Assembly: GCF_003149745.1 (NCBI RefSeq)
Contig: NZ_QGEG01000002.1
Location: 558,001-622,000, forward strand
Direction: 5' to 3'
DNA length: 64,000 nucleotides
DNA from: Flagellimonas aquimarina
Lineage (GTDB): Bacteria > Bacteroidota > Bacteroidia > Flavobacteriales > Flavobacteriaceae
Shown here in pieces: positions 8,602 through 17,375 of the stretch. Each line of letters begins with the position of its first letter. The first letter of the stretch is position 1. Both the position numbers and the translations under genes were made by a program. The notes below the pieces were generated by a model that searched no databases, was not told where the DNA came from, and saw only the letters and a list, made by a program, of their open reading frames with translations.

Positions 8602-9357
8602 ATGAACGTAATCATCATTGAAGATGAAAAACCAGCAGCTAGAAGATTAAATCGTCTGCTAGCAGAATTAAATGTTGAAGTTTCTACCATGCTTCATTCA
8701 GTTGAAGAATCAATTGAGTGGTTTCAAGAAAATCCACACCCAGATTTAATTTTTCTGGACATTCAATTATCAGATGGACTTTCCTTTGAAATATTTGATA
8801 TTATTGAAGTAAAAAGTGCCATCATTTTCACTACCGCTTTTGATGAATATGCACTTCAAGCGTTCAAGTTAAATAGCATTGATTATTTGCTTAAACCAAT
8901 AGACGACGAAGAGCTTGAAAGTGCCGTAAAAAAGTACCAGGATTTTAAGCCTGAAAGCCAAAGAATTTCTGTTGATTTTAATGATATAAAAAGCTTGTTG
9001 GTCAACCCCCTTGAGCGAGAATATAAAAAACGATTTACGGTCAAGGTAGGACAGCATCTAAAAATTATTAATGCGGATGAGGTGGAGTGTTTTTATAGTG
9101 AGAACAAAGGTACATATGCCGCAACATCTGATGGTAGGAATTATTTGTTGGATACAACTTTGGAACAGTTGGAGGGGGAGTTGTCACCAAAAATTTTCTT
9201 TAGGGTCAGCAGAAAATTTTATGTGAACATAAATCATATAAAAGACATCATATCTTACACCAATTCAAGACTTCAAATCAAGTTAAATCATTTTAATGAG
9301 CAAGAAATCATTGTAAGTAGAGAGAGAGTAAGAGACTTTAAGTTATGGTTAGAGTAA
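8602..9357 (+). CDS. LytTR-family response regulator
   Basis: A 251-residue regulator with an N-terminal receiver domain (acidic pair ED at 7-8, phospho-acceptor Asp about 53 in FLDIQ, T/A of TTAFDEYA, Lys in YLLKPID) and a C-terminal LytTR DNA-binding domain (about 145-250: FTVKVGQHLKIINADEVECFYSENKGTY... REFYVNINHIKD-type elements such as RVSRKFYVNINHI). It is the natural partner of the LytS-type kinase upstream, separated from it by the 2TM array. The targets are unknown; genes of the array may be among them. Confidence 0.92.
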   Translation: MNVIIIEDEKPAARRLNRLLAELNVEVSTMLHSVEESIEWFQENPHPDLIFLDIQLSDGLSFEIFDIIEVKSAIIFTTAFDEYALQAFKLNSIDYLLKPIDDEELESAVKKYQDFKPESQRISVDFNDIKSLLVNPLEREYKKRFTVKVGQHLKIINADEVECFYSENKGTYAATSDGRNYLLDTTLEQLEGELSPKIFFRVSRKFYVNINHIKDIISYTNSRLQIKLNHFNEQEIIVSRERVRDFKLWLE

Positions 9358-9446
9358 TGTTTGTTAAAAAATTGATATTTAGATTTTTACACCTATTTAA
9401 TAGCAATTATAAATTTTCCTTATAGTAGCTTTATTGTAGAAAAAGC

Positions 9447-10637
9447 CTAATTTTCTTGAACCCTATTGTCATCAAAAGCAGAGGGAAGCAATTTAGGAAT
9501 TAATTTGATGAAAATAGGTAATAAAACCGCTCCTCCAGGTAACATAAAAATAGCCAACGAAGGAATTGTTTTAAAAATATCCAACAATTGATTTTGGACT
9601 TTTTTCTTTTCTTCTTTGTTCAATTCCTTAACTGCGGATTTGGATAAAAGGGTAACAAGTTCTTTACTTTCCGTAAGCTCTTTTTTTAATCTTTTACTAT
9701 TTCTTAAAATTAATTTGCTTACGTTTTTGGACATTCCATCATAAAATTGCAGGGCCAAATTTTTATCATTTAGATAGCTTATTTTGCTGCTATTTTTTTT
9801 AAAAAAATCCTTAACGAAATTTAGCGCAGATCTAACCTCTTTTTCAGACTTTTCCAAGTCTATTCCAAGACCTAAAATATAATCGGATTCTGTATAGTCC
9901 AAAGACTTATCTTCCCATATGGTTAAACAGGCCATATCCATAAAATAATCCTTTTCACAAGTTGTGAAATTTTGCTTCAATAAATCTCTATACGTACCAT
10001 CAATTTTTGCTTCATCCAGGTTTACAAATGTTAAGGAAGAGGCCAAAAGTTGAATAAGTTTATCATCGGCCTTATTTGTTTCCTTAGAATTTAGCGCATG
10101 GTAGGCAATGTTGATAGTTACATATTCCAATAACTGTGCATGTTCTATAATAGAACCATAACCTTGTAGATAAATCCTAAAAATCAATATGTCTACATAT
10201 AACAATGAATTGGTGAGACTATTGCCAAATGCCCTATTAAATGCATTTCCCTCTAAATAGATTCTAGTGTCTATGAGTTTTTCTAACTGGGATTCAGTTT
10301 GTTTTCCGGTCAATATCTTGTTCAGAAAAGAAATTTTGCTCACTTCTAAGGATTGATAATACTCAAAAACGGTATTTACAAAGAGCTCAAAGTCGGTTTC
10401 CCCTTTTTCAAATCGGAATGTAAAGTAAAGGGCAGTGAGTAAATTGATCTTGGCAATTTCATCTTCCGTTAACCTATGTTCTACAGCAATAAATGAAGGT
10501 ATGTCCAAATGAATGCCATAGACAAACCCATTCTTTTTCAATTCTTGGTACAAGCTTTCAAAATCAGAAAGGGTTGTTTCTTCTTTTTGGACAAGATGTC
10601 CAAATTTATTAATCCATCCGGAAGAAGAGGGGTTCAT
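9447..10637 (-). CDS. LETM1-related protein (biofilm-associated type)
   Basis: A 396-residue mostly helical protein with no signal peptide. The C-terminal end (about 340-390) has the feature that allies it with LETM1-like proteins: NKEEKKKVQNQLLDIFKT, then PSLAIFMLPGGAVLLPIF and LIPKLLPSAFDDN, resembling the LETM1 ribosome-binding domain core. Mitochondrial LETM1 takes part in K+/H+ or Ca2+/H+ balance and ribosome contact; Flavobacteria carry relatives annotated as LETM1-related biofilm-associated protein. The rest of the chain is not recognisable to me. The gene is convergent with the LytTR gene and divergent from the DUF4331 operon. Confidence 0.72.
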   Translation of the reverse strand: MNPSSSGWINKFGHLVQKEETTLSDFESLYQELKKNGFVYGIHLDIPSFIAVEHRLTEDEIAKINLLTALYFTFRFEKGETDFELFVNTVFEYYQSLEVSKISFLNKILTGKQTESQLEKLIDTRIYLEGNAFNRAFGNSLTNSLLYVDILIFRIYLQGYGSIIEHAQLLEYVTINIAYHALNSKETNKADDKLIQLLASSLTFVNLDEAKIDGTYRDLLKQNFTTCEKDYFMDMACLTIWEDKSLDYTESDYILGLGIDLEKSEKEVRSALNFVKDFFKKNSSKISYLNDKNLALQFYDGMSKNVSKLILRNSKRLKKELTESKELVTLLSKSAVKELNKEEKKKVQNQLLDIFKTIPSLAIFMLPGGAVLLPIFIKLIPKLLPSAFDDNRVQEN

Positions 10638-10806
10638 TAGGTTAAAGTTTATACTTCAAAATAATACAAATTAAAAGATTTAATGGCAAGAACCACTATT
10701 CTTTTGGTCTAAAATGCATTAAGTTTTTTTTAACACATAAAAACCAAACCCTCCTCTTAAAGGTTCCGTAGGTAGGAACGTAATAAACATAAAAAGTAAA
10801 TTTAAA

Positions 10807-11499
10807 ATGAGAAAAACAACTAAGTATTTAACAGGCATTGGGGCTTTGGCCCTTACAGCAATAGCATTGGTGGCCGCGGATCATATAGATGCGCCTTCCT
10901 CTAGGGGCACAACCGCCGATGTTGCTGATTTTTTTGCATTTGAACCGACTGAAGGTTCAGATAACACCGTTTTTATTGTGGACCTTCAATCTGATGTTTT
11001 ACCGGAACTTGCTTACGGAAACTTTGACGAGGACATTCTAACGGAGATCAACATTGATTTGGATGGTGATTTGGTGGAAGATCAAGTTATTCAGACAATA
11101 GCAAGAGATGGTAGAATGTATTTCTTTGGACCAGCTGCGCCATCCACAACTGGATTAAGCAGTCAGATATTAACAGATGCCCCTCTTGGAAATGTGGAGA
11201 TATCTGGATCTGCGGCTATTGTAGAAACTACCTCTGATGGTGTTTCCCTGTTTGCTGGACCAAGACAGGACCCTTTTTTCTTTGACTTTTTCCAGTTCAA
11301 TGCGGTAATCTCTCCAGCAGTGGATTCTGCCCCCGGTGGTTTTTTTGCACCAGAAGAAGCATCTGATGCATTTGATGGAGCCAATACATTATCAATTGCA
11401 ATCGAAATCCCCAACAGTATGCTAGGAACCCCTACTGCCACAAATGCATTGGGACTTAATGTCTACAAAACTTGGGTAACAACGAACAAAAAACAATAA
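10807..11499 (+). CDS. DUF4331 protein, N-terminal half (secreted)
   Basis: A 230-residue exported protein (hydrophobic GIGALALTAIALVAA after MRKTTKY, mature end ADHIDAP). The HxDAP motif, TADVADFFAFEP, INIDLDGDLVEDQVIQT and the final LGLNVYKTW are characteristic of the front part of DUF4331 proteins. The usual C-terminal part (QV-x-x-MG-x-P, then SLxxxFGG, then FPYLxxP) is absent here and appears in the next gene, so the domain looks divided between two proteins. First gene of an operon with the second half, a TPR lipoprotein and a TonB receptor. Function of the family is unknown. Confidence 0.82.
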   Translation: MRKTTKYLTGIGALALTAIALVAADHIDAPSSRGTTADVADFFAFEPTEGSDNTVFIVDLQSDVLPELAYGNFDEDILTEINIDLDGDLVEDQVIQTIARDGRMYFFGPAAPSTTGLSSQILTDAPLGNVEISGSAAIVETTSDGVSLFAGPRQDPFFFDFFQFNAVISPAVDSAPGGFFAPEEASDAFDGANTLSIAIEIPNSMLGTPTATNALGLNVYKTWVTTNKKQ

Positions 11500-11522
11500 T
11501 CGAAAATTTTAAATAAAAAAAC

Positions 11523-12269
11523 ATGAGACTAAAACAGATTAAGAATATAGCGGCATCACTATTTATATTGAGTTTGGTAGTGGCCTGTAATAATGATGAT
11601 GATGTAATGGCGCCGGATGATATGGCGATGGATGATGACATGATGATGGATGATGATATGATGGGGGGAGATGATATGATGGGGATTGATTTTTCTGGAA
11701 CCTTTGCACAAGTAGATTTTATGGGTAGACCAGGAATCAACACTACCCTGAGCTTTGACCTGGATGGTCAACCAAGTGTAAAGGATGCCCATAATGTGTC
11801 TATCCCGTCAGAAATGGTTGGTATCTTTCAAGCTGGTTTTGAAAACAGATTGGAGCAATACCATGATGTGTATGCCAATAAATTGGGCTTGGATCCAAAT
11901 GCGGTAAACTATGAAAATAATATTCTTGGACTGGACATCACTACACTCACCACAGTTTTGGCTGCGGATGTATTGGAAGTAGCTCCAGATTTGCCAACCA
12001 CTTATTTTAATCCAGGTACTGATTTTGATAACGATGGACGCATTTTGGTTCCAGATGGTGATGAGGTGGCGCTAACAGGAAGAACCCCCAGTGACGATAT
12101 TATTGATGTTTCTCTAATACTATTTTTTGGAGGGGCAGAAGGAAATCGATTTAGTGGACAAGACCTAGATAATGACGGAATGTCAGACCTGCCTAGATTA
12201 ACATCGGATGGGGTAGGTTTAACTGCTGATATCTCTACAACTTTCCCTTATCTGGGAAATCCCGAGTAA
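11523..12269 (+). CDS. DUF4331 protein, C-terminal half (lipoprotein with Asp/Met-rich region)
   Basis: A 248-residue lipoprotein (lipobox VVAC, Cys22). Directly after the lipid anchor comes a low-complexity stretch of Asp and Met residues (about 23-54). It is followed by QVDFMGRPGINT, TGRTPSDDIIDVSLILFFGG, DLDNDGMSDLPRL and a terminal FPYLGNP, all typical of the C-terminal part of DUF4331. It has DxDxDG-like loops (DFDNDGRI, DLDNDGMSD) that look like calcium-binding motifs. The Asp/Met stretch could bind metal or act as a spacer (inference). It is 23 nt downstream of the first half. Confidence 0.8.
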   Translation: MRLKQIKNIAASLFILSLVVACNNDDDVMAPDDMAMDDDMMMDDDMMGGDDMMGIDFSGTFAQVDFMGRPGINTTLSFDLDGQPSVKDAHNVSIPSEMVGIFQAGFENRLEQYHDVYANKLGLDPNAVNYENNILGLDITTLTTVLAADVLEVAPDLPTTYFNPGTDFDNDGRILVPDGDEVALTGRTPSDDIIDVSLILFFGGAEGNRFSGQDLDNDGMSDLPRLTSDGVGLTADISTTFPYLGNPE

Positions 12270-12284
12270 TTGCTATGAAAGGGA

Positions 12285-12311
12285 AGGGGAGAGGACCTGG
12301 TCCTCTCCCTT
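12285..12311 (+). promoter_or_regulatory. Intra-operon hairpin between DUF4331-C and the TPR gene
   Basis: An 11-bp stem (12285-12295 pairing with 12301-12311, one G-U pair) with a CCTGG loop, in the 76-nt gap within the operon. It is followed by TTAATTAAAAC rather than a T-run, so it is a weak terminator at best and could be an attenuator or an mRNA-stabilising element that makes the upstream genes more abundant. It is followed by an unstructured A/C-rich leader before the TPR start. Confidence 0.55.
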
Positions 12312-12345
12312 AATTAAAACAACAACTACAACAAAACATACAAAA

Positions 12346-13620
12346 ATGAAATATGCACTATTGTTTTTGGCAACGATACTTTTAGTCTCTTGCCAGCAAG
12401 AATCAAACTTTAAAACAAACAAAAAAGATTACGACCGTTACTTGGTGGTTGAACCAGTAAAAACGACTTCAAAATATTTTGACCTATGGAACTCTAAAAT
12501 CAAGCAGGACAGCCTGCAATTATTGAGTTTCGGCAATGTTGCCAACGAGTACAATCGTTTTTTTCAAGGTACAGGAGACATCCAATATCTAAAAAAAGCG
12601 GAGCAAGCACTAACAAAGGCTGTAGAGATAGCGGCTATTGGCAAAGCAGGATATAAAAGGGCGCTGGCTCGTAACTACATTTCGCAACATAGGTTTAAAG
12701 AAGCGTTGGAACTGGCCCAATCCGCATTCAAATTGGGTAGTGGTCTAAACGAATCCAAAAGCTTACTATTTGATGTTCATTTAGAGTTGGGCAATTACAA
12801 AGAAGCGGAGAAATACCTGAATGACATTCGGAACATGTCGGACTTTGGATACCTAATAAGATTGGCAAAATGGAATGACCATATGGGGGATTTGGAAACC
12901 ACGATCCGTTTCATGGAAGATGCAGTTGGGAAGGCAGAGTCGTCAAAAAATAGAGGATTGTTGATATGGTCATATACCAATTTAGCGGATTATTATGGAC
13001 ATGCTGGGCGCATACAAGATTCATACAAAAATTATTTAAAGGCATTAGAGATTGACAATCAAAATGCATACGCAAAAAAAGGGATTGCTTGGATTGTATT
13101 CTCCCATGAAAGAAATGGAGAAGAGGCCCTTCGCATTTTAGATGCGGTTTTAGAAACCCATAAGTCACCTGATTACTATTTATTGAAAGCGGAAATTGCA
13201 GAATTCATCGGTGATGAACGACTTAAAATGAAGGCATATGATAGTTATTATACTATGGTGCAGAATAAGGCATATGCTGATATGTACAATAGCTACAACA
13301 TAGATTTTTACTTAAACGAGTTATTAGCTAACGATAAAGCCTTGGAGTTGGCCAAAAAAGAAGTAGCAAATAGACCAACCCCAGAATCATACGATTTGTT
13401 GGCTTACAGTTTTTTGAAAAGGGGAGAAAAGGAAAAAGCTTTGAAACTTGTTGAAAACCAAATCATTGGTAAAACCTTTGAGCCGGTCATTTTACAACAT
13501 GCTGCTGAAATCTATAAGGCCAATGGAATCAGAACAAAGGTGGAAGAGCTAAAACAAGAACTTCTAGGTGCTATTTATGAGTTAGGACCGAACAAGGAGG
13601 ATGAAATTCTGGGTTTATAG
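12346..13620 (+). CDS. TPR lipoprotein of the DUF4331 operon
   Basis: A 424-residue lipoprotein (LVSC, Cys16) built of tetratricopeptide-type helical repeats, for example YLKKAEQALTKAVEIA, RFKEALELAQSAFKLG, NYKEAEKYLNDI and AGRIQDSYKNYLKALEID. The last repeats include EKALKLVENQII. It lies 12 nt before the TonB receptor start and 76 nt after the second DUF4331 half. As a lipoprotein with an all-TPR body it probably presents a protein-binding surface in the periplasm or at the cell surface; partners may be the DUF4331 proteins (inference from context). Confidence 0.85.
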   Translation: MKYALLFLATILLVSCQQESNFKTNKKDYDRYLVVEPVKTTSKYFDLWNSKIKQDSLQLLSFGNVANEYNRFFQGTGDIQYLKKAEQALTKAVEIAAIGKAGYKRALARNYISQHRFKEALELAQSAFKLGSGLNESKSLLFDVHLELGNYKEAEKYLNDIRNMSDFGYLIRLAKWNDHMGDLETTIRFMEDAVGKAESSKNRGLLIWSYTNLADYYGHAGRIQDSYKNYLKALEIDNQNAYAKKGIAWIVFSHERNGEEALRILDAVLETHKSPDYYLLKAEIAEFIGDERLKMKAYDSYYTMVQNKAYADMYNSYNIDFYLNELLANDKALELAKKEVANRPTPESYDLLAYSFLKRGEKEKALKLVENQIIGKTFEPVILQHAAEIYKANGIRTKVEELKQELLGAIYELGPNKEDEILGL

Positions 13621-13632
13621 ACTGTTTGATCA

Positions 13633-15882
13633 ATGGAAAACATAAGAGTATTAATAAAACGAGCATTCTTAATGCAGATGTTACTTCTATGCACTTGCCA
13701 CATGTTTGGCCAGACCAGTTTTTCAGGAAAAATCGTTGATAATTTGGGCAAACCAATTTCAGAGGCGTATGTAATTAACAAAACTGGAAAAACATTTGGT
13801 TATTCAGATGAAGGTGGGAAGTTTAAACTAGAAGGCACCAAAATTGGAGACTCTCTTGAAATAGGTGCCTTAGGGTTTAAAAAGGAACAGGTTCTAGTAG
13901 TGCAGGAAGCTTCACACGATGATTTCAGAATTATTATGATGGAAGATGCATATCAACTTAAAGAAGTTATTGTGCGGCCAACCCTTAACACGTTAAACGA
14001 GGTGGTGGATGTGGACTTGGCATTGGCACCCATTAAGTCATCACAGGAAATTCTAAGAAAGGTCCCGGGTTTATTTATTGGTCAGCATGCAGGAGGGGGG
14101 AAGGCAGAACAAATGTTCCTGAGGGGCTTTGATTTGGATCACGGCACGGATATCAGCATAAATGTGGACGGAATACCTGTGAATATGGTCTCTCATGCAC
14201 ATGGCCAAGGATATGCGGACCTTCATTTTTTAATACCGGAAAGCATTGAGAGCATGAATTTTGGTAAAGGGCCTTATTATGCTGAAAAAGGTAATTTTAA
14301 TACTGCGGGTTATGTAGATTTTGAAACCAAAAACATTTTAAATAAAAACCTGGCAGAAATACAACTGGGTAGTTTTGGATTAAAAAGAGGCCTGGGAATG
14401 TTCAATGTTTTGAATACGAACAAGGACAAAGCTTATCTGGCCTCAGAGGTTATTGCTTCTGAAGGCTATTTTGAGTCTCCGCAAGATTTTGAAAGAATTA
14501 ATCTCTTTGGCAAATACAACCATTTATTCGCGGATAACAGCAGGTTAATACTTGCAGCAAGCCATTTTCAAAGTACTTGGAATGCTTCAGGTCAAATTCC
14601 AGAAAGAGCGGTGGCCAATGGGTTGATAGGTAGGTTTGGCAGTATAGACGACACCGAAGGAGGTACAACTTCGCGTTCATCCATAAATCTGGATTTTAGA
14701 AAAGTCTTTAAAGATAATATTGCATTAAAGTTGAACGCATTTGCGAGCAGGAATCACTTTCAGCTATTTTCCAATTTTACATTTTTCTTGAATGACCCAG
14801 TTAATGGCGACCAAATAAGACAAGAGGAAAATCGTTTTGTCTCTGGGCTTAATTTAAATCTTAGCAAGACTTTTTACCTAGAAGATAAGCCACTTACTAT
14901 AACAACGGGAGCAGGTCTTCGCAATGACCGTATCAAGGACAATGAGCTATCAAGCACTCTTAATAGAAATACGACTCTTCAAAATATACAGTTGGGCAAT
15001 GTTAGTGAAAGAAATGCCTATGCATTTTTATCTGGCAAAATCAACTTGGACCGTTGGTTGTTAAATCTTGGCCTTAGACTGGATAGATTCACGTTTGAAT
15101 ATTCAGATTTTCTACAAAATTTGACCACTAACGAAAAGACTGCAGATGTACTTTTTACTCCCAAATTTAATGTGGTTTACACTCCAGACAGCAAATTTCA
15201 ATTCTATTTAAAATCTGGTGTGGGGTTTCATAGCAATGATACTAGGACCATTTTACAGCGCGCAAATCAAAAACTTCCAAAATCTTATGGAGCAGACTTT
15301 GGAACCATTTGGAAGCCAGCTGAGGGCCTGTTGTTTAATGCGGCATTATGGACTTTGCACTCGGAGGAGGAGTTTGTTTATGTTGGGGATGAAGGTGTGG
15401 TAGAGCCCAATGGAGCGTCTGCCCGTTATGGATTGGATTTGGGAATACGTTCACAGGTAAACGAACACTTTTTTATGTATGCTGATGCTACCTATAGCCA
15501 CGCAAGAAGTGTGGAAGCAGAAGAGGGCATGGACAATATTCCCTTGGCTCCACGATTTACTTTGACCGGAGGATTACAATTTTCAAAACTCAAGGATTTT
15601 TCAGGCGGGTTGACCTTTAGGTACCTTGGCGACCGCCCAGCCAATGAGGATTATTCAATTACGGCTGAAGGGTATTTTATTACAGATATGAATTTCAATT
15701 ATGCCGTGAACAATAACGTCTCACTGACCTTTGGAATAGAAAATCTGTTCAATACTAAGTGGAAAGAAGCACAATTTGTAACAAACTCAAGACTAGCTAA
15801 TGAAGAAAGACCGGTGGAGGAAATTCATTTTACTCCAGGTACTCCATTTTCAGTAAGAACAGGACTTAGGTATGTTTTTTAA
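13633..15882 (+). CDS. TonB-dependent receptor of the DUF4331 operon
   Basis: A 749-residue outer-membrane receptor: signal peptide (to about MFGQ, residue 32), a carboxypeptidase-like beta-sandwich (about 33-110, GKIVDNLGKPISEAYVINK), plug (about 115-230: SSQEILRKVPGLFIGQHAGGG, MFLRGFDLDHGTD, SINVDGIPVNM), and a barrel ending LRYVF. The plug carries unusually many His residues (GQHAGG, MVSHAHGQGYADLHF), reminiscent of metal-related receptors, but this is only suggestive. It sits 12 nt after the TPR gene in a four-gene operon and is followed by a terminator. It is not closely similar to the receptor at 1036-3435 by eye. Confidence 0.92.
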   Translation: MENIRVLIKRAFLMQMLLLCTCHMFGQTSFSGKIVDNLGKPISEAYVINKTGKTFGYSDEGGKFKLEGTKIGDSLEIGALGFKKEQVLVVQEASHDDFRIIMMEDAYQLKEVIVRPTLNTLNEVVDVDLALAPIKSSQEILRKVPGLFIGQHAGGGKAEQMFLRGFDLDHGTDISINVDGIPVNMVSHAHGQGYADLHFLIPESIESMNFGKGPYYAEKGNFNTAGYVDFETKNILNKNLAEIQLGSFGLKRGLGMFNVLNTNKDKAYLASEVIASEGYFESPQDFERINLFGKYNHLFADNSRLILAASHFQSTWNASGQIPERAVANGLIGRFGSIDDTEGGTTSRSSINLDFRKVFKDNIALKLNAFASRNHFQLFSNFTFFLNDPVNGDQIRQEENRFVSGLNLNLSKTFYLEDKPLTITTGAGLRNDRIKDNELSSTLNRNTTLQNIQLGNVSERNAYAFLSGKINLDRWLLNLGLRLDRFTFEYSDFLQNLTTNEKTADVLFTPKFNVVYTPDSKFQFYLKSGVGFHSNDTRTILQRANQKLPKSYGADFGTIWKPAEGLLFNAALWTLHSEEEFVYVGDEGVVEPNGASARYGLDLGIRSQVNEHFFMYADATYSHARSVEAEEGMDNIPLAPRFTLTGGLQFSKLKDFSGGLTFRYLGDRPANEDYSITAEGYFITDMNFNYAVNNNVSLTFGIENLFNTKWKEAQFVTNSRLANEERPVEEIHFTPGTPFSVRTGLRYVF

Positions 15883-15959
15883 GGACAGGGATGGTTTAAG
15901 TTTTATTATGTCATAACAAAGTGCAAAGACAGTTGTTAGGTTGTATGTTGTTTTTTAGA

Positions 15960-15990
15960 CCCGCCATGGTTTTCCATGGTGGGTTTATTC
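15960..15990 (+). terminator. Terminator of the DUF4331/TonB operon
   Basis: A 10-bp stem with one G-U pair: CCCGCCATGG (15960-15969) and CCATGGTGGG (15974-15983), TTTT loop, followed by TTTATTC. It ends the + strand operon and abuts the stop codon of the convergent mscS-like gene. Confidence 0.8.
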
Positions 15991-16518
15991 TTCATCAATT
16001 GCACCCGTTTTTTCATCATGATGAAGAATTTCAATTCCTTTTTGAATAACGAGATTGGTAGGAATAGAGATTTTTCTTCCATCATCAGTTCTCATAAAAA
16101 GGTAAAAGCCACTTATATCCTCGACTTTTCCTGTCCAGTCAAAATCTTTGTCCAGGACTCTTACACGATCACCAAGACGCAAAGGATGACTAAAAAATAA
16201 AATAACACTTGCCGTCAAATTTGAAAGTATGGACCATTGCGCAACAAAGCCAATACCAACTATTGCTAGTACAGAAGAGATAAAAACCGAGAATTCTTGT
16301 AGGTTAACCCCCCATATTATAGTGATTACCACTATGGCCAATCCATAGAAAAACAAATTGCTCAAATAGAAAATAATTTTCCTATTGTTCATGTCTATGG
16401 AGCTGATTTTACCAAATCTCCTTATCGCTCTTTTGCTCAGAGAGTTCAAGATCAAAATGATAATCAATAGGATTACCGTAATTAGGATTTGGGTTTTGTA
16501 CGATGTAATGTCCAGCAT
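15985..16518 (-). CDS. Small MscS-family mechanosensitive channel
   Basis: A 177-residue inner-membrane protein with three transmembrane helices (about 10-30, 48-70, 78-105); the third carries the pore-lining GFVAQWSILSNLTASVILFFSHPLRLGD motif region, followed by the beta domain (RVRVLDKDFDWTGKVEDISGFYLFMRTDDGRKISIPTNLVI). The length is far below the roughly 280 residues of E. coli MscS: the C-terminal alpha/beta cage is missing and the chain ends in an acidic tail. The short version is common in Bacteroidota. It would release osmolytes at low osmolarity. It is divergent from the ompW-like gene. Confidence 0.88.
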   Translation of the reverse strand: MLDITSYKTQILITVILLIIILILNSLSKRAIRRFGKISSIDMNNRKIIFYLSNLFFYGLAIVVITIIWGVNLQEFSVFISSVLAIVGIGFVAQWSILSNLTASVILFFSHPLRLGDRVRVLDKDFDWTGKVEDISGFYLFMRTDDGRKISIPTNLVIQKGIEILHHDEKTGAIDEE

Positions 16519-16667
16519 TATTATTTGATAATTTAGGATGGTGCAAATTACCTATTTATAATTTGTTATTTAAAAGCTTTTCAATTCATAAACGGTTCAA
16601 AAGAAAAACCAGAGAAGCATTTTTTTGAACAATGATAAAGATCATATTCTTTGATAGTTGGGTGGAC

Positions 16668-16675
16668 TAGTTTTG
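16668..16675 (+). promoter_or_regulatory. -7 promoter element upstream of the OmpW-like gene
   Basis: TAGTTTTG matches the Bacteroidota -7 consensus TAnnTTTG, 22 bp upstream of the ATG at 16698. A TTTG at 16650-16653 lies upstream with a spacer of 14, shorter than the usual 17-23, so the -33 partner is uncertain. Confidence 0.4.
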
Positions 16676-16697
16676 GCTAAATTTTAAACACTCAACG

Positions 16698-17348
16698 ATG
16701 AAAAAAATAGGGATTTCTTTAATGGTAGCGCTTTTGTGCTCTATGAACTTGGTAATAGCGCAGGACCAACAAACGAATGACAACGGAAGTAAATGGCAAT
16801 TTAGGCTAAGAGGGATTGTTGTTACACCAGATGAAAGTGCAGATATAGAAACTATAGGTGGTGATGCATCAATTTCAACGGCTTTTGTGCCAGAATTGGA
16901 CATTTCTTATTTCTTTAATGAAAACTGGTCATTGGAGTTGATTTTGGCCACAGCAAAGCATGATGTTGAAGCCGTAGGAACGGCAGCTGGCGATATAGAT
17001 TTGGGTCATGTTTGGTTACTTCCACCAACGTTAACAGGGCAGTACCATTTTACCGGAGGAGATTTCGTGCCATATTTAGGAGCTGGATTAAACTTAACAA
17101 TATTCTACGGGGTAGATGAAGGCCCTGTAGCTGATGATGTTGATTATGATACTTCTATTGGATACGCTCTTCAGGGTGGATTTGATTATATGCTCAACGA
17201 TAAATGGTTTTTAAACATAGACGTTAAAAAACTTTTCTTAAGTACAGATGCAACCATAGATGCAACTTCAGCACTTGATGCAACAGTAGGTGCTGATGTG
17301 GACATCAACCCTTGGATTATTGGTTTTGGTGTAGGAGTTAAATTATAG
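16698..17348 (+). CDS. OmpW-family outer-membrane protein
   Basis: A 216-residue beta-barrel protein with a signal peptide (about 1-22, LVIAQDQQ). Family motifs: RLRGIVVTPDESADIE at the start of the mature chain, FVPELDISYFFNENWSLELILA, LLPPTLTGQYHF, PYLGAGLNLTIFY, and a terminal INPWIIGFGVGVKL ending in a hydrophobic strand. OmpW barrels are eight-stranded with a hydrophobic channel and are linked to passage of small hydrophobic compounds. It has its own promoter-like element and a terminator, so it is probably monocistronic. Confidence 0.92.
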   Translation: MKKIGISLMVALLCSMNLVIAQDQQTNDNGSKWQFRLRGIVVTPDESADIETIGGDASISTAFVPELDISYFFNENWSLELILATAKHDVEAVGTAAGDIDLGHVWLLPPTLTGQYHFTGGDFVPYLGAGLNLTIFYGVDEGPVADDVDYDTSIGYALQGGFDYMLNDKWFLNIDVKKLFLSTDATIDATSALDATVGADVDINPWIIGFGVGVKL

Positions 17349-17375
17349 ATTTAGCTTCTTGGTTTAGTAATAAAA

